DNA of 64,000 bases from Elephas maximus indicus (GCF_024166365.1 NC_064827.1:49566635-49630634), one strand, 5' to 3'. Counted from the stretch's first letter, positions 34,336 to 46,844 are shown. The notes: generated by a model from the letters alone, not told the origin. Numbers and translations are program-made.

Positions 34336-34844
34336 ACGAAAAATAGCCTATTTTTTAAAAAAAAAAGTTAAATTGTTCTGTCAATTGTTATGAAGGGAGA
34401 GCTCTCATAACCTGTGAAATGGGTTGTTTTGCTGTATTTTGCATCTATCCCTATTATATTTCAGTTTGTGAGTTCAAGCTTCTTCTTCCAATCTGCTAAA
34501 ATCTTTTTAAACTTGCGTTCTGTATTATTAGCTATTTTCCCCCAGCTATCTTCAAATCTAATCATATGCTTTCTAACCATTCATTTAAGTTGCTGATAAA
34601 AATGATGACTAGCACTGGATCTAGTGATATAACAACTTGATCAGCAGCACATATAATCTATAGTTTGGGGCTTCTTTTCCTCTTCTTGCTTAGCCAGTTA
34701 GGAAGCTACATAACTATTCTATGTACTGCTCCACATTTCTTCATTTTGTCCAGGAGGATATTGTAAAGAAATGTGACAAACATTGTATAAAAAGCTGGAC
34801 ATACTAAGACTGCAGAATTTCACAAATTCATACACCTCACCTAA
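34336..34844. other. Unassigned sequence
   Basis: No gene or repeat recognised. Confidence 0.5.
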
Positions 34845-35805
34845 CTGTGCTCATGAAGAGCCTGTATACGGACCAGGAGGCAGTCATTTGAATAAAACAA
34901 GGGGATAAGGTGAGGTTTAAAGTCAGGAAAGGTGTGAGTCAGGGTTGTATCCTTTCACCACATTTATTCAATCTGTATCTGAGCAAATAATCCAAGGAGC
35001 TGGACTATATGAAGAAGAACGTGGCATCAGGATTCCAGGAAGACTTACTAATAACCTGCAATATGTAGATGATACAACCTTGCTTGCTGAAAGTGAAGAA
35101 GACTTGAAACACTTACTAATGAAAATCAAAGACTACAGCCTTCAGTATGGATTGCACCTGAACATAAAGGACCAATAAGCAACATCATGATAAATGGAGG
35201 AACTATTGAAGTTTCAAGGATTTCATTTTACTTGGATCCACAACCAATGTCCCTGAAAGCAGTAGTCAAGAAATCAAATGACGTATTGCATTGGGCAAAT
35301 CCGCTGCAAAAGACCTCTTTGAAGTGTTAAAAAGCAAAGGTGTCACTTTGAGGACTAAGGTGTGCCTGATCCAAGTTATGATATTTTTAACAGCCTCATA
35401 CGCATGCAAAAACTGGACAATGAATAAGGAAGACCGAAGAAGAAGGGATGCCTTTGAATTATGGTGTCAGTGAAGAATTGAACATACCATGGGCTGCCAG
35501 AAGAATGAACAAATCTGTCTTGGAAGAAGTATAGCCAGAATGCTCCTTGGCAGCAAACATGGCAAGACTTGGACATGTTATGAGGAGGGACCAGTCTCTG
35601 GAGGACATCATGCTTGGTAAAGTAGAGGGTCAGCAAAAAAGAGGAAGACCCTCAACCAGATGAATTGACACAGTGGCTGCAACAGTGGGCTTAAGCATAT
35701 CAATGATTGTGAGGATGGCACAGGACTGGGCAGTGTTTTATTCTGTTGTACATACAAGAGTTGGAACTGACTGGAAGGCCCCCAACAACACCCAAAATCA
35801 CACTT
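34845..35805 (+). mobile_element. RTE-type LINE, 5'-truncated
   Basis: Matches the complement of 24492-25510: RT piece with YVDDTTLLAESEED (34945-35178, catalytic YADD changed to YVDD), ESEEDLKHLLMKI, then the C-terminal part, 'cagtggctgcaacagtgggc' and the end 'ggcccccaacaacaccc'. A short loss at about 35170 joins 'acataaagga' to 'ccaataagc'. Frames are shifted. Confidence 0.9.
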
Positions 35806-35862
35806 TTCTATAATGGTCAGTATTTACCTTTTTCCCTGTTTGAGGTTTATTTAAGCTAATTA

Positions 35863-36015
35863 TGGCCCCGGTGGTGCAGTGGTTAAAAGCTACAGCTGCT
35901 AAACAAAAGGTCAGCAGTTCAAATCCACCAGCTGCTCCTTGGAAACACTATGGGGCAGTTCCACTCTGTCCTATAGGGCTGCTATGGGTCAAAATCAACT
36001 CGATGGTAACAGCCT
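35863..36015 (+). mobile_element. AfroSINE, short form
   Basis: Head 'ggccccggtggtgcagtggt', box-B-like 'cagttcaaatccacc', body 'gctccttggaaacactatgg', tail 'atcaactcgatggtaac'. The long-form middle block is absent. Confidence 0.9.
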
Positions 36016-36522
36016 ATGACTCTCTCACTCCACATCCATTCTCAGAACCCCAATAAAAATTATCAACAGTGATACCTCAAGCACATATGCACATTCTTGT
36101 AGTATCAGGGAGGATTAGTCATCAGAGCCTATGAACTGAAACATGTTTTCACGTCAGACACTTGCATTCAATTACCTACTTGATACCTTCATTTGTACTT
36201 CTTCTAGGCATTTCCAATTTCATATGTCTCAAATGGACTTTCTGTCACCCCAGTCTCAAACTTGCTCTTCCATCAGTCTTCCCCATCTCAATAAATAGCT
36301 ACACCAAAAACCTTGCAGTCGTCATTGATTCTTCTCCTTTTCTCATATTTTGTAGGCAATGTATTAGCAAATCCTATGGTCTTTGCCTTCAAAATATACT
36401 CAGAATGCAACCACTCCTCAACACCTCCACTACAGTCTAATCTCAGCCTCCTTTGTCTCTCTTCTGGATGATTGCACTAACCTCCTATAGCCTCCTAGTC
36501 TCTCTACTTCCACTCTTATTCC

Positions 36523-36892
36523 TTGGTTGGTGAGGTCTTTCCCCAGCTGCTGTGAGTCCTTCAGTGAAGATTGCCTTTGGGCAATGGAAACCACTACACC
36601 TGGGATTTATACATCCATCCTCTTTCCCAGAGTCTTTGGCCAATAATCAGGGTGAGGGTACCCTTGCCTCAAAGTGGAAAAAAACTGTACAGTGTAATTT
36701 ATGCTCCAGAGCTTCCCGTGGGAGCAGGCTGAAGCTAGATCTCACCTGAAACCACTCTTGCCATGCTCTCTCCCCCATCATCCTCATCCTGCTTCCCTCA
36801 TCCCCCACCAGTTTCTCCTGAGACTACTCCCTTTTTAAGCCACATGCACGTCCCCTCTCAGGCTCTCCGTCCAGGGAACTCAGCCTAAGACA
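36523..36892 (+). mobile_element. LTR-like insertion in L2
   Basis: A block that breaks the L2 order and ends 'cagggaactcagcctaagaca' in LTR style. It is flanked by L2 text on both sides. No clear target duplication, so family and exact edges are uncertain. Confidence 0.5.
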
Positions 36893-36978
36893 CTTCTCTT
36901 ACAGCAGCCACAATGTTCCTGTTAAAATGTTCACAGCATTCCTTTGCTCAGAACTTTCCCTTGGCTTCCAGTCTTACT

Positions 36979-37130
36979 TACCCACTGTCGTCTAGTCAAT
37001 TCCTACTCACAGTAACCCTATAGGACAGAGCAGAACTGCCCCACAGGGTTTCCAAGGCTGTAAATCTTTTCAGAAGCAGACTCCCACATCTTTCTCCTGA
37101 GGCACAGCTGGTGGGTTCACCAATCTCACT
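36979..37130 (-). mobile_element. AfroSINE, long form, 5'-truncated
   Basis: Complement shows tail at left ('cccactgtcgtctagtcaat') and the long-form block ('cagaagcagactcccacatc'). The tRNA-like head is largely missing at the right. Inserted in L2. Confidence 0.85.
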
Positions 37131-37600
37131 AGGAAAAAAAAAGTTCAAAGTCTTTACCCTGGACTAAAAGACCTCACATGATCTTTCCCAGGTAACTTTC
37201 AACTTCATCTCCTTCCACTCCACTCCTCACCCAATCCACTCCACTCACTGGTCTCCTTGATATTTTTCAAAATGCTGTACAATCTCCTGTGCCAAGTACC
37301 CAAAGTTCCTACACCAAGATATCCCCTTCTCCAGATATCCAGTTGCTCTGCTCCCTTTTTTCAGGTCTCAGTTCAACTGTCACCTTATTAGAAAGGCCCT
37401 TCCTAACTATCCTATTATAAAAGAGCATACATATCCCACTTTCTGTCACTCCCTATTTGTTATCTGTCTCCCACCATAAGCGTGTAAATTCTCTGAGAGT
37501 GGAAACATTGCTTTGTACACTTTTTTATCCCTGGCATCTGTACTAGGCCTGGCAAGCACTAGGCACTAACTAGATATTGGTTGAATTAATTAAGTAGGCT

Positions 37601-38344
37601 GTCTTTTGACTTCCTGTGCACAAACCGTGTTAACAAACACACACCTAACAACTATCTTTGATTTCAAAACCTTATTAACAATATTTGTCCTATTTTTTAT
37701 AACCGGGGAACCATTACTTGTAATGGAGACAACAGAAGCAAAATAGAAGTTGAGTTGTTATGGCTTTTTTCTGTAATCTGCTAATGTTGCTCCATTAGAA
37801 ATAATGGATAATATGTGGAAGTCAAGAAACAATAGAGTTTTGCAATCCAGAAAGCTTGAGTACTGTTAGCTCAAATGGCTCATATTCAATTTGCTAGGCA
37901 GATAATTCCACATATGGAGCACAGTTGCTATCATGAGTGAAAACTGAAGAAATAAAATGTAAAGTTAAGGAAACTGTATGTAACAGAGGTCACTGATATT
38001 TAAAACCAAAGAAAGCTCAATAATGATTTATTTATGTAGAGAGTGAACATATTTCTATTACTCTTAGGAAGGGTTTTGTACTAGGTTCTTGGCACAAAAA
38101 TTAAGATAAAAGAATTTTTTATTTGTGGCACTGTGGATTATAAGTGGAGTATGGAAATGAAACTAATATATTTAAATTATACTATAATAATGTATAAAAT
38201 TGATCTTGGGTTAGAAGTACTAATGGTATGACAGGCACAGGTTGCTCTATGAAGGAATGTCTTACTTAACTTAGCTCAAACCATGACTCAAAAATCTAGG
38301 AAAATTACTCTTTACCAATAGCTAAGACACATTTCTTCCCTATC
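37601..38344. other. Unassigned sequence
   Basis: No gene or repeat recognised. Confidence 0.5.
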
Positions 38345-38355
38345 CAAGTACTCTT

Positions 38356-38557
38356 CCAAACCCACTGCCATCAAGTCAGTTCCGACTCATAGCAACCCTA
38401 TAGGACAGAGTAGAACTGCCTCATAGGGTTTCCAAGACTGTAAATCTTAACCGAACCAGACTGCCACACCTTTCTCCTGCAGAGCGATGCGTGGGCTCAA
38501 ATCGCTGACCTTTTGGTTAGCAGCCAAGTGCATTACCACTGTGCCACCAGGGCTCCT
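38356..38557 (-). mobile_element. AfroSINE, long form, complete
   Basis: Perfect 11-bp duplication caagtactctt (38345-38355, 38558-38568). Complement head 'ggagccctggtggcacagtg', long-form block present, tail 'actgacttgatggcagtggg'. One of the best-preserved long copies. Confidence 0.95.
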
Positions 38558-38568
38558 CAAGTACTCTT

Positions 38569-41500
38569 AGTACTCCCTTATTTTTACCAAAGGATTAATT
38601 AATCAAAAACATCATCAGAAGTCAGTTTGCACTGTGCATACATTAGGTAAGAGGCCTAAAAAGAGTGTTCTAGCTTGTTGACAGTTATTGGATGGAGTAG
38701 TTAGTACAGGGCCTCTACCTATATGAGGGTTCTTCCTACACGAGCATTCGCAGAGGCTCTGGCTCCTTCTTCAGCTTCTTGCTCAAATTTCTGATCCCTT
38801 TGGGAGGTACCTGGTCTACTTTGAGGTCTTCTCACCACTCACCTCCAGTGAGGTCTTGCAGAAGCTGTCCCTCTCCTGGATCCCTCTGGAGTCACTGCCC
38901 ATCTTCAGGGTCTGCTCATTCAATTATTTCCCCATTGTCTTCCATGCGCTCTACATCCAGGCTTGGCAGCTGTCCCTAACTATCCTCTGAGCTTGTGCTC
39001 TCTCACTCTCAGTTACCAGGCTTCTTTCTCTGCTTCTTCATTGATTTTAGTGGGGTAACTTCTCTCCATGATAGGCTCCTCACCATTCCCAGAGAAAATC
39101 ATTATTCATTTCCCAAAGGAGAACTCTTTCACTCTTTGACCTTCCCCCAACAGCTCCCTCTACTATCTGCTCCAGAGTTTTTCCAAGAGTAGTCCCAGAC
39201 CTACAAAGTCAAGATCTTGGGTCCAGAACCAGGAAATCTCAGTGCATCATGTGTCATTTTTAACAAGCTTCCTAGGAGATTTTGTTTCCCATGTAACTTT
39301 AAGAACCATTGCACCATCCACCATGAGGACGTATTTCCATAAAGCCCTCCAGAACAATCCTTCTTCTTCTCTCTGCAGAAGTCTCTACTGCAGCGTAGTG
39401 GAGTGATCTATTCAGAGACTCTATTTAGAGCCTCTCAGAGGCTAGATCACGTCCAATTTTTAAGAACCCAAGTATTCTAGAAAATGAAGAAGTGACAAAA
39501 ACAGTGTTCCAAAAATTGTCACATATTCTAAATATTTACATCTAATAAATATACTTAATGTAATATAATCGTGCTATTCACAGGATTTATAAATATAAAA
39601 CTCATAGTACTCAACAGCTAATGTGATCTAGTCATAGAAAGCAAGTTTAAAACTGTGTGGAAGCTTCTTTTTTAAATTAGGTCTGTGTATGTCTATGGCT
39701 ATATGTACAGCCCCATTTGGAAATAGCAACAAAAATCTAAATCTGAGGCTGTTCTGGAATGTGATACCTTGGCACTCCTAATGGCCTCTGAGACTGTCCT
39801 TGTTCCTTATCACTCCCATAGTAGCAAGAACCCCCTTCCTGGAATGTACTCCTAGACTTGCTGTGTAGGGCAAGGAATAAAGATAGCTCTCCTGGAAGGG
39901 GGAGTGCACCAAACATGGAAGAGGAATAAGAATAACTGGGAGAGTATGGTTGGGGCAGGGAGGGGCTGTAGTCCAAAAGGAGAGCACTCTCCAGGTGTGC
40001 TGTTTTGTTCAAGGCAGACTCTGTAGATGTATGACCCAGCCTCTGGAGAGAAAACTCTACCTGCTGAGCCAGATCAGCTTGAGGCTGTTACTCTCTGTGG
40101 TTGGAGCCCCTTTGTTAGCCCCATTCTCTACCCTTCTCCAAGCCTCTAGTCCAGTCTTGATTAAGCCTTCCAGCTTGATCTCTGCTGTGTTCCAGGAAGT
40201 TAACAAAAGATGTTTGGGCCAAGGTGACACTGCTGGTGGCTGTGATAACACTAATAAGAGTCTCCCAAAGAGGAGGTTGATCGCAAGGTCATGAGTCCCT
40301 CCTCACAGTGCCCCTCTGACACCCTGGTGGGTTGAGATTTGTTTCAGGAAGGAAGCTGGTGGTGTTCATTCTAGTTACATAAATTCAAATATTCCTCCAT
40401 GCTCACCTTGTTTTTCTCAAGAAATTCTGAATCTTTACTATCAAGGATACTCGCTTGAGAAAAGGAGTTCTATATGAAGAGAGATTGAACCTCTTCCTTT
40501 GGGCTCAATGCCCATTTCTTCCCCTGGAGAACCAGGATTGAAATTTATAATCCTTGGCAAACACTTAGACTTGGAGTAGTTCTGCTAATCCACTTTCTTC
40601 CCAGGGCAAAATCAAAACCCTTTCCACACCTGAAGGTTTTCTGCTTTCTTGCCACTGCATCAGAGTAAAGCAATATCTCCTTGGCAACTTGTTCTCAGGA
40701 AAAAAGAGTGAACCGTGGGGCAAATGTGTCCATGGGTTTGTTATGAGGAGTAGGGTCTCCAAAATTACTCTTTCCTCCTCCAAAACAGACGCTCTGGCAT
40801 TACATTCAATGCATAATGACGTGGATTTATTTAGCTACAATGTTATCATCTCCATTAAGTCACAAGTAAGAGACAATTCTCTGCTTTTATTTATAACCTG
40901 AAGGGATTATTTTTGAGTTAAGGCTTTAAGAATTCAGATCTATCAGAAAAGAACAGCTTGTGTAATGAACTTCCTGTTTTCATCATATTTGGACACTGAG
41001 CCTCGTTGTTGCCTGTTATTATTACCCAGTTAATATGAACTGCCTGGAGTTTATTTTTAGCTCCGTTGACTCTATTGTAAGGACTGCATAACTGCTTTCA
41101 AAATGGGAAAATGTAATTACGGGATCTAACACTAAGTTGGGGATATTCTTAGGTCCTTTCACAAGGCAATGGCTTAAAAAATGAAAATAGATCACTTTCA
41201 ACAGCTAAAGAAAACACAGTTGTTTGATCCAAAATAATCCATTGATCCCTTTACCACCTAAACACTTACTTCACAAAATAAAGTCTCATATTTGTTTAAG
41301 TGACCTAAACATATCAATTTGTTTCCCTATTCAGCGTAGGGGATGGGGGTAGGGAGCAAGGAGGAACATGGGTGGGAAATAGAGCAGGAAGGGTGTCAGC
41401 ATCATTCTGTTCACGCACAAGAACCTAATTCAGCTGTTGTACATGAGCGAAGGGAGTCAGTGTTCAGTGGGCTGCAGAGGACTTCCTCTTCACATTTACT

Positions 41501-41575
41501 GTGGCCTTGAGTTAGGCATTCACCCAGGCCACTGCCTCAACATCCACCTCCTCCGTGACTTCATGTATTTGTCTC
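38569..41575. other. Unassigned, moderately GC-rich sequence
   Basis: Open frames at 38779-38979, 39737-40012 (minus) and 39950-40294 show no recognisable domain and overlap each other on opposite strands. Parts of 38700-39200 and 39750-40330 have the feel of old LTRs but I cannot name them. 40560-41575 appears unique. Confidence 0.45.
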
Positions 41576-41639
41576 CACTCCATTCATTCATTCATTCAAC
41601 ACAAATTTATTGAGCACCCAAGAAGTTGGCCACTCCTTC

Positions 41640-41804
41640 CTCTCTGATCCCATAGAACTTCGTTTTGCCACCATACAGAACTTAGCACAGTGTAATAAAT
41701 GTTAGATGATCTCTCCTACTCAACTGTGAGCTCCTCAAGGTCAAAGCCCTTCATTGAACCCCTCCCCATAGTGTCCACTCCATAGCATCTGTTCAGTAAA
41801 TTTT
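41640..41804 (+). mobile_element. L2 LINE 3' end
   Basis: 'cagaacttagcacagtgtaa', 'gagctcctcaaggtcaaagc', 'catagcatctgttcagtaaa' are L2 3'-end segments; the L2 tail normally ends in short GAATGA-type repeats, which here became the GGAT array. Confidence 0.8.
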
Positions 41805-41983
41805 GGATGGATGGATGGATGGGTGGATGGATGGGTGGGTTGATGGAAGGATGGATGGATGGATGGATGGATGGATGGATGGATGGATGGATGGATGGAT
41901 GGATGGATGGATGGATGGATGGATGGATGGATGGATGGATGGATGGATGGATGGATGGATGGATGGATGGATGGATGGATGGA
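41805..41983 (+). repeat. (GGAT)n tetranucleotide array
   Basis: About 179 bp of GGAT with a few GGGT variants at the 5' end (41821-41842) and a pure run thereafter. The open frames reading MDGW repeats are artefacts. The pure block implies recent expansion, and the length is probably polymorphic. Confidence 0.97.
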
Positions 41984-42434
41984 GTCTGGTTATTTATTTT
42001 CTACCTTAACGTTTTCTATGACAAGGAACTCATTAAACCTCTGCTACCAGTTCTATTAGTTTTCTGTGAAGTCTATAGACTCTATAGACATGAAGTAATG
42101 AGATTCTTTCTCTGAAAGCTTATCAAATAACTATCTTTGGATGTTATTTGTTTTAAGATTTTACTACATCATTCAGACAAATACTCTAATATTTATTCTT
42201 AATAGTCCAATACCACAATATTTGTCATGTTAGGTTGACTTTCTACACAAACAGGACGAGCCAAAGGCAAAGGTATGATGTAGGTAAAATCTCTTCTTTT
42301 CCTCATTTAAGAGCCTTCCCCTACTCAGACTCCCAGAGTTTCAAGGATGAAACTGGTCCTCTTGATTCAACCACACTAAGGTGTTTGCTGTGTATGTATT
42401 TCCCATCCCAGGACTGTTTATATTTTGGAGAAGG
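41984..42434. other. Unassigned sequence
   Basis: No gene or repeat recognised. Confidence 0.5.
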
Positions 42435-42585
42435 ATGCCTTGAAAGTAAAATTATTCAACCATCAAGTATTTTTCTGAGTACTTGTTACATACAAAATCT
42501 TTTGCCAAGTGCTTCAGGGACTACAAAGAGGAGAAAACATGCCCCAATCCTCAAAGAGTTTACAGTCTAGTGTAGGAAGAAGTCA
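42435..42585 (-). mobile_element. L2 LINE 3' end (reverse)
   Basis: 'gagtacttgttacatacaaa', 'ccaagtgcttcagggactac', 'ctcaaagagtttacagtcta' are reverse L2 3'-end text. Confidence 0.75.
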
Positions 42586-42974
42586 TAAACTCATGAACTC
42601 TTAAGACACAAAAGAAAGAATATTCATGGTGGTGTGTTGGTACTTGGAGAGCTATGGTCCCTAGGAAAAATACACAGAAACAAAAAGGAATGAACCTTGG
42701 AGAAAAAAAAAGAATATATACACATATTCTTACATTTACCTTAAACCTGGTTTCCTGTAACTTCTATCCATCCCAGAGAAATACAAGTGAAATTCACTTG
42801 CACCCCCTTTTCAACATTATGGCTCTTCCAACATTAAAAGAGACACATTTGCTCTGAAATTTTTCTTCTTCACGCTAAGCATATCCAAGCCCTTCAATTG
42901 CTGCTTATCCAGCATGGTTTCCTGCCCTCTCCATCTTAGTCATTCTCTTTGGAATATATTTAATTTGTCAGTGT
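42586..42974. other. Unassigned sequence
   Basis: No gene or repeat recognised. Confidence 0.5.
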
Positions 42975-43935
42975 TTCTCTAAAAAAGGAGTACATCAAAA
43001 GTTAATGTTCATATTGTCTAACTGCTTACTGGATATCACCACTTGGATATCAAATAGACATCTCAAACTTAATCTGTCCAGAACCAAACTCCCGATCTTC
43101 CCCCCACAGGCTTCCTTATCTGGTAAAGAGCAACCCCATCCTTTGCAATTTTTGAAGCACCTTCTCAGACCAGAAGCCTCACTTTCATCATTCCTATCCT
43201 GTCAGCAATCCTACTGGCTCTAAAGTCAAAATATTTCCAGAATCTGACCACTTTTCCCCACCTTCACCATTACCACCCAAGTCCAAACCACCATCATCTC
43301 CTGTCTGGATTATTAAAGTAGCCTCCTATTTAGGTTTCCTGCTTCCACCCTTTCCCCACCCCGCACCATAGTCTGTTCTCCACAAAGCAAGCAGAATAAA
43401 GCTTTTAAAACATAAGTCAGGTCATGTTACTCTTTTGCTCAAAACCCTCTAGTTGTTCCCCATCTGATCTTGAAAGCCTGTATGATCTGCCTCCCTACTC
43501 TCTCTATGGTCACACCTCACACTATTCTCCCCCCATACTCTGTTCCAGCCATGCCTGTCTCCTTGCTTTCCTCAAATTCAAAAGAACACACCTGCTCCAG
43601 GATTTTTGCACATACTCTTCCCTCTGCATGGAAACTTTTCCTGAAGAGACTCACATAGCTAGCTCTCTCCTTCCAATCTCTGCTCAGCTGCTACCTGATC
43701 ATACTATTTAAAATAGCAAACTCTACCCCCACACCAAGAGGACCCCATCCCCCCCTTACCTAACTGATTTTTCTCTATCTCACATAACACCAATTGTCAC
43801 ACCATGATTTTTCAGTTTGTTTATTGACTGTCTCTTCCTACTAGAATGTAAAGGCAGGGAGTTCTGTCTGTTCTATTTACCGATATATCCTCAGTACCTC
43901 AAACAGATGAAGGACTGAAAGGATGAATGAGCAAG
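42975..43935 (+). mobile_element. L2 LINE, long 3' region
   Basis: About 960 bp in L2 order: 'ctcctgtctggattattaaa', 'gcttttaaaacataagtcag', 'atgttactcttttgctcaaa', 'gatttttgcacatactcttc', 'ctgcatggaaacttttcctg', 'ctactagaatgtaaaggcag', 'aggactgaaaggatgaatga'. Better preserved than most L2 here. Confidence 0.85.
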
Positions 43936-44564
43936 TAAATGAATATGTTTCCACCTAGACACGCTGGGATGAGACCTACAAAAACAATTCTACCCTATTG
44001 CTTCAATTTTTCCCTCCACCTAACAAACGACCATAATTATACCCACCGTCTTTTACTAATTTTTTCTTAGGATCTAGGCAAAGGTATTGGTTTAATTCAA
44101 TTATGAACCTTATGTCATGATTTCCTTAAATAGCAGAGCTATAGATGCTATAATAAAACTTATCTCTTTCAAAGCTTAAGAACTATTTTTAAAAAAAATC
44201 TATGAAGAACATTCTTATCTAATTTTGAATTTTAATGAATAGTTACAACGATGAGTAATTAATTTTGATATTTATAGAAAATGAAATGCACTTCTTCCTT
44301 TATGAAAATCTAGCCCTTCAGGAACAACAGATTCTTGGAGGAAAAAAAAAATTCTAGTGCAATCATTAAAGTTGGAAGAGTTGTGCCTACCTAGCTAGCC
44401 CTAACAGCAACTGAATGGGTACCAAATGGTATCTTCCTCCTTATGCCCACCTCTGCTATCTGAGCACCTCATTTCCTTTAATCCGTAAGAAACTGCCAGT
44501 GGAGGAGTTTCCTGGTGGCTAAAGAACAAAGAGAAATTACATGATTTCTAGGCTGTATTACAAG
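43936..44564. other. Unassigned sequence
   Basis: No gene or repeat recognised. Confidence 0.5.
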
Positions 44565-44785
44565 CAGGGCTTCCAACAGGTTCTGGTTGAACCCCTGCCG
44601 AGAAGTTGCATTTCTAACAAGTTCCCAGGAAGTTATACATAAGAATCACCTGAGGATCTTATTAAACTGTAGATTCTGACTCAGTCTATCAAGGTTGTGG
44701 AAATGCAAATTATCAGCAGGGAACTTGTTAGAAATGCAAATTCTCAACAGGGGTTTAAACCAGAATGAACCAGTTCAAAGCCCTG
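44565..44785. mobile_element. Foldback / hAT-like element with long inverted repeats
   Basis: Ends are CAGGGCTT (44565-44572) and AAGCCCTG (44778-44785). Inner arms tgcatttctaacaagttccc (44607-44626) and its exact complement (44719-44738) are 20/20, and the intervening outer arms also pair loosely, leaving a 92-nt centre. The centre ('aagaatcacctgaggatctt', 'gattctgactcagtctatca') resembles MER5/MER3-type Charlie fossils. No transposase. Confidence 0.75.
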
Positions 44786-44825
44786 GATACAAACAAAGGA
44801 AACTTCCTTTTCCTTGGAAACTCTG

Positions 44826-44957
44826 GTACCGGTGCCGGTGCTGTAGTGGTTAAGAGCTATGGCTGCTAACCAAAAGGTAGACAATTTGAATCCACCAGGT
44901 GCTCCTTGGAAACTCTACATGGCAGTTCTACTCTGTCCTACAGAGTCACTACGATTC
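44826..44957 (+). mobile_element. AfroSINE, short form, 3'-truncated
   Basis: Head 'taccggtgccggtgctgtag', box-B-like segment, then 'ctccttggaaactctacatg' and 'ctctgtcctacagagtcact'. The RTE-like tail is missing. Confidence 0.85.
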
Positions 44958-46683
44958 TCCTTAGGAAACCGAAAGTCCTAAATCCAAAAGGAATTTATCA
45001 CGTCCTTTTTTAAATAATAGATTTTAGGTGGCATAAGGGACAACATGGTATTCGCAAAAGATGTAAAAACATTGTTCAGATGGATAATTCTTACACTGAA
45101 TGCCATAAGTCTCAGAGTATAAATTTTCAATTCAGTGAGAGCACTTCTATCATAAACAGAGATAATCTTGTCCAGTTATGTTGCTTCCTGATACGGTAAC
45201 AAATTAGAGCAACAGAGATTAGTTTCTCAAAGAGAAATGTAGAGACCATCTGTCCACTAAATTGTCTTTCTTCAGTGTTATTTGTCTTAGGTGAGCCTTT
45301 GGCAAGTGCGTAGTTACAAGACACTTCAGGACTGAATTCTCTGTCAAGTGCCTGAAGTGCCAATAGTCTATGCTGTTGATTATCCATATGCTTTAAACAC
45401 CAGATGTGCAGGAAGTAAGGCTGACATTCTGTTGTCAAATTTTAAGAACCTGACTTGTATTCTTGCCATTTCATTTCTGCGCGAAGAGAAGCTGCAGGGG
45501 TTCCTGCAGGTGACACCAATACTCTCCTCAAAACGGAGTTTGAATCCACTCACACACCTAGACAAGCACTCTTTTGAGGACCCTGAGTTTTTCACTATAT
45601 TGCAGAAGATGATTTGGTCCCAGGCCTTTGTTAGGGCAGGGGTGGCCAATCGACCATTTCAATTATTTTAACAAGTAAATAAAAACAACAAAACAAAACA
45701 CCTTCATTTTGGCCCCGCTTGGACTAATATTTGGTATGCCTGTCAGAAAACATTAGCTGGAAAGAAGCAAAGAAAGAGAGTGCTCCTACAGACCAGAGGA
45801 GTTGACTTCTTAGTTAAGCTTATCTGGTATTATCAACTTAAATGTTGAAAAGCATCTGCCAAAAGCAGCAATTTTAGCTCTGATAGAGTTGAACTGCTCT
45901 TTCTAAAAATAATTAGTCAGCAGGTTCAGCTGTTTCTTTTATAGCGTTGTTTATTACAAAACATTACAAAAACATTGACAAAACTCAAAACACAAGAACA
46001 ATCCATTCAAAAATGCTGCCATCCAACAAAGCAAATTGCATCCTTTCCATGCTCCCTCGCAGTCCTGTCCGTGTGGGGACAGAGCTTTTATAGTTGTCAT
46101 CACAGCTCAGATACACGTTTGTAGTTAGCTTTTGTCTTAATTAGAGCCTTTAAGACATTTTCCCACTTGACTCCCTCATCTTCATTTCTACTACTGGAAA
46201 CACTCCACCCCCACCATCCGTAGTGACCGCCCCTGGGATCCTAAGTGGTGAGGAAGGCTTCAAAAGATCAATAATCAACAGAATTAGGGGAAAGTGCTAT
46301 TTTTAAATTCCCTATTTAAGGGATGGGGTCTCTAGAATTAAACTTGTATGGAAAGTATTTTCCTCAGCCTTTGTTCCCCAGCTGGAAATCTTTATGAAAA
46401 TAGTTACATTTCCCCATCACCAGGCATGTTTTTTTTTATCTTAAGAAAGAGCCTTGCAGGTATTTCTTCTTTACCTAGTTTGTTTTGAAGGCCTGCTTAG
46501 TATTTAAGACATAGACATAGACATCTTTTCCTCCATCTGCTATAAGCGATTTATGTAAGGTAGAATTTTTTAAATGTGGATGCTGGATGTTGAATCCATA
46601 TGAACGGGAAGCACCATACTCAGCTGTCAAATTGCTGGGTACCTGGATGCATCTTTGTACATTTTCATTTGTAGCTCTTTAGT
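44958..46683. other. Unassigned sequence
   Basis: Opposed open frames at 45127-45671 lack any recognised domain. At 45950-46060 the minus strand reads like a gene 3' end (AATAAA complement at 45950-45955) but nothing upstream supports a gene. Otherwise featureless. Confidence 0.45.
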
Positions 46684-46800
46684 CAGTGGCTTTCACTCCG
46701 GACTGTACATCAGACTCAGCTGGGGAGCTGATAAATAATTCTGATCCTCGGACTCACCTTTGACCTTGTGAAGCCAAATCTCTGGGCCTCATCTATGGAC
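46684..46800. mobile_element. MER5-like hAT fossil
   Basis: 'cagtggctttcactccggac', 'catcagactcagctggggag', 'aaataattctgatcctcgga' follow MER5-type order. Diverged. Confidence 0.6.
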
Positions 46801-46844
46801 TGATGTTTGGTAATATACATCACAAAACATCAAAAGTCTCCCTT

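Larger units (their letters stand above)
36130..37600 (+). mobile_element. L2 LINE, 3' region, interrupted
   Basis: Follows L2 3'-region order on the plus strand: 'caagaccttgcagtcgtcat'-like, 'ctcttctggatgattgca', 'cctcctagtctctctacttc', 'tcaggtctcagttcaactgt', 'cagaaaggcccttcctaac'-like, 'gcactaggcactaactagat'. Interrupted by an LTR-like block (36523-36892) and an AfroSINE (36979-37130). L2 is ancient in mammals, so these are later insertions. Confidence 0.78.

Noticed and set aside
39737-40294. 91-aa minus and 114-aa plus frames
   Set aside because: Overlapping opposite-strand frames in moderately GC-rich DNA with no recognised motif.
41805-41983. CRISPR-like array
   Set aside because: Short identical units with no spacers, in a mammalian context.
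41803-42115. Long MDGW-repeat open frames
   Set aside because: Translations of the GGAT microsatellite in three frames.
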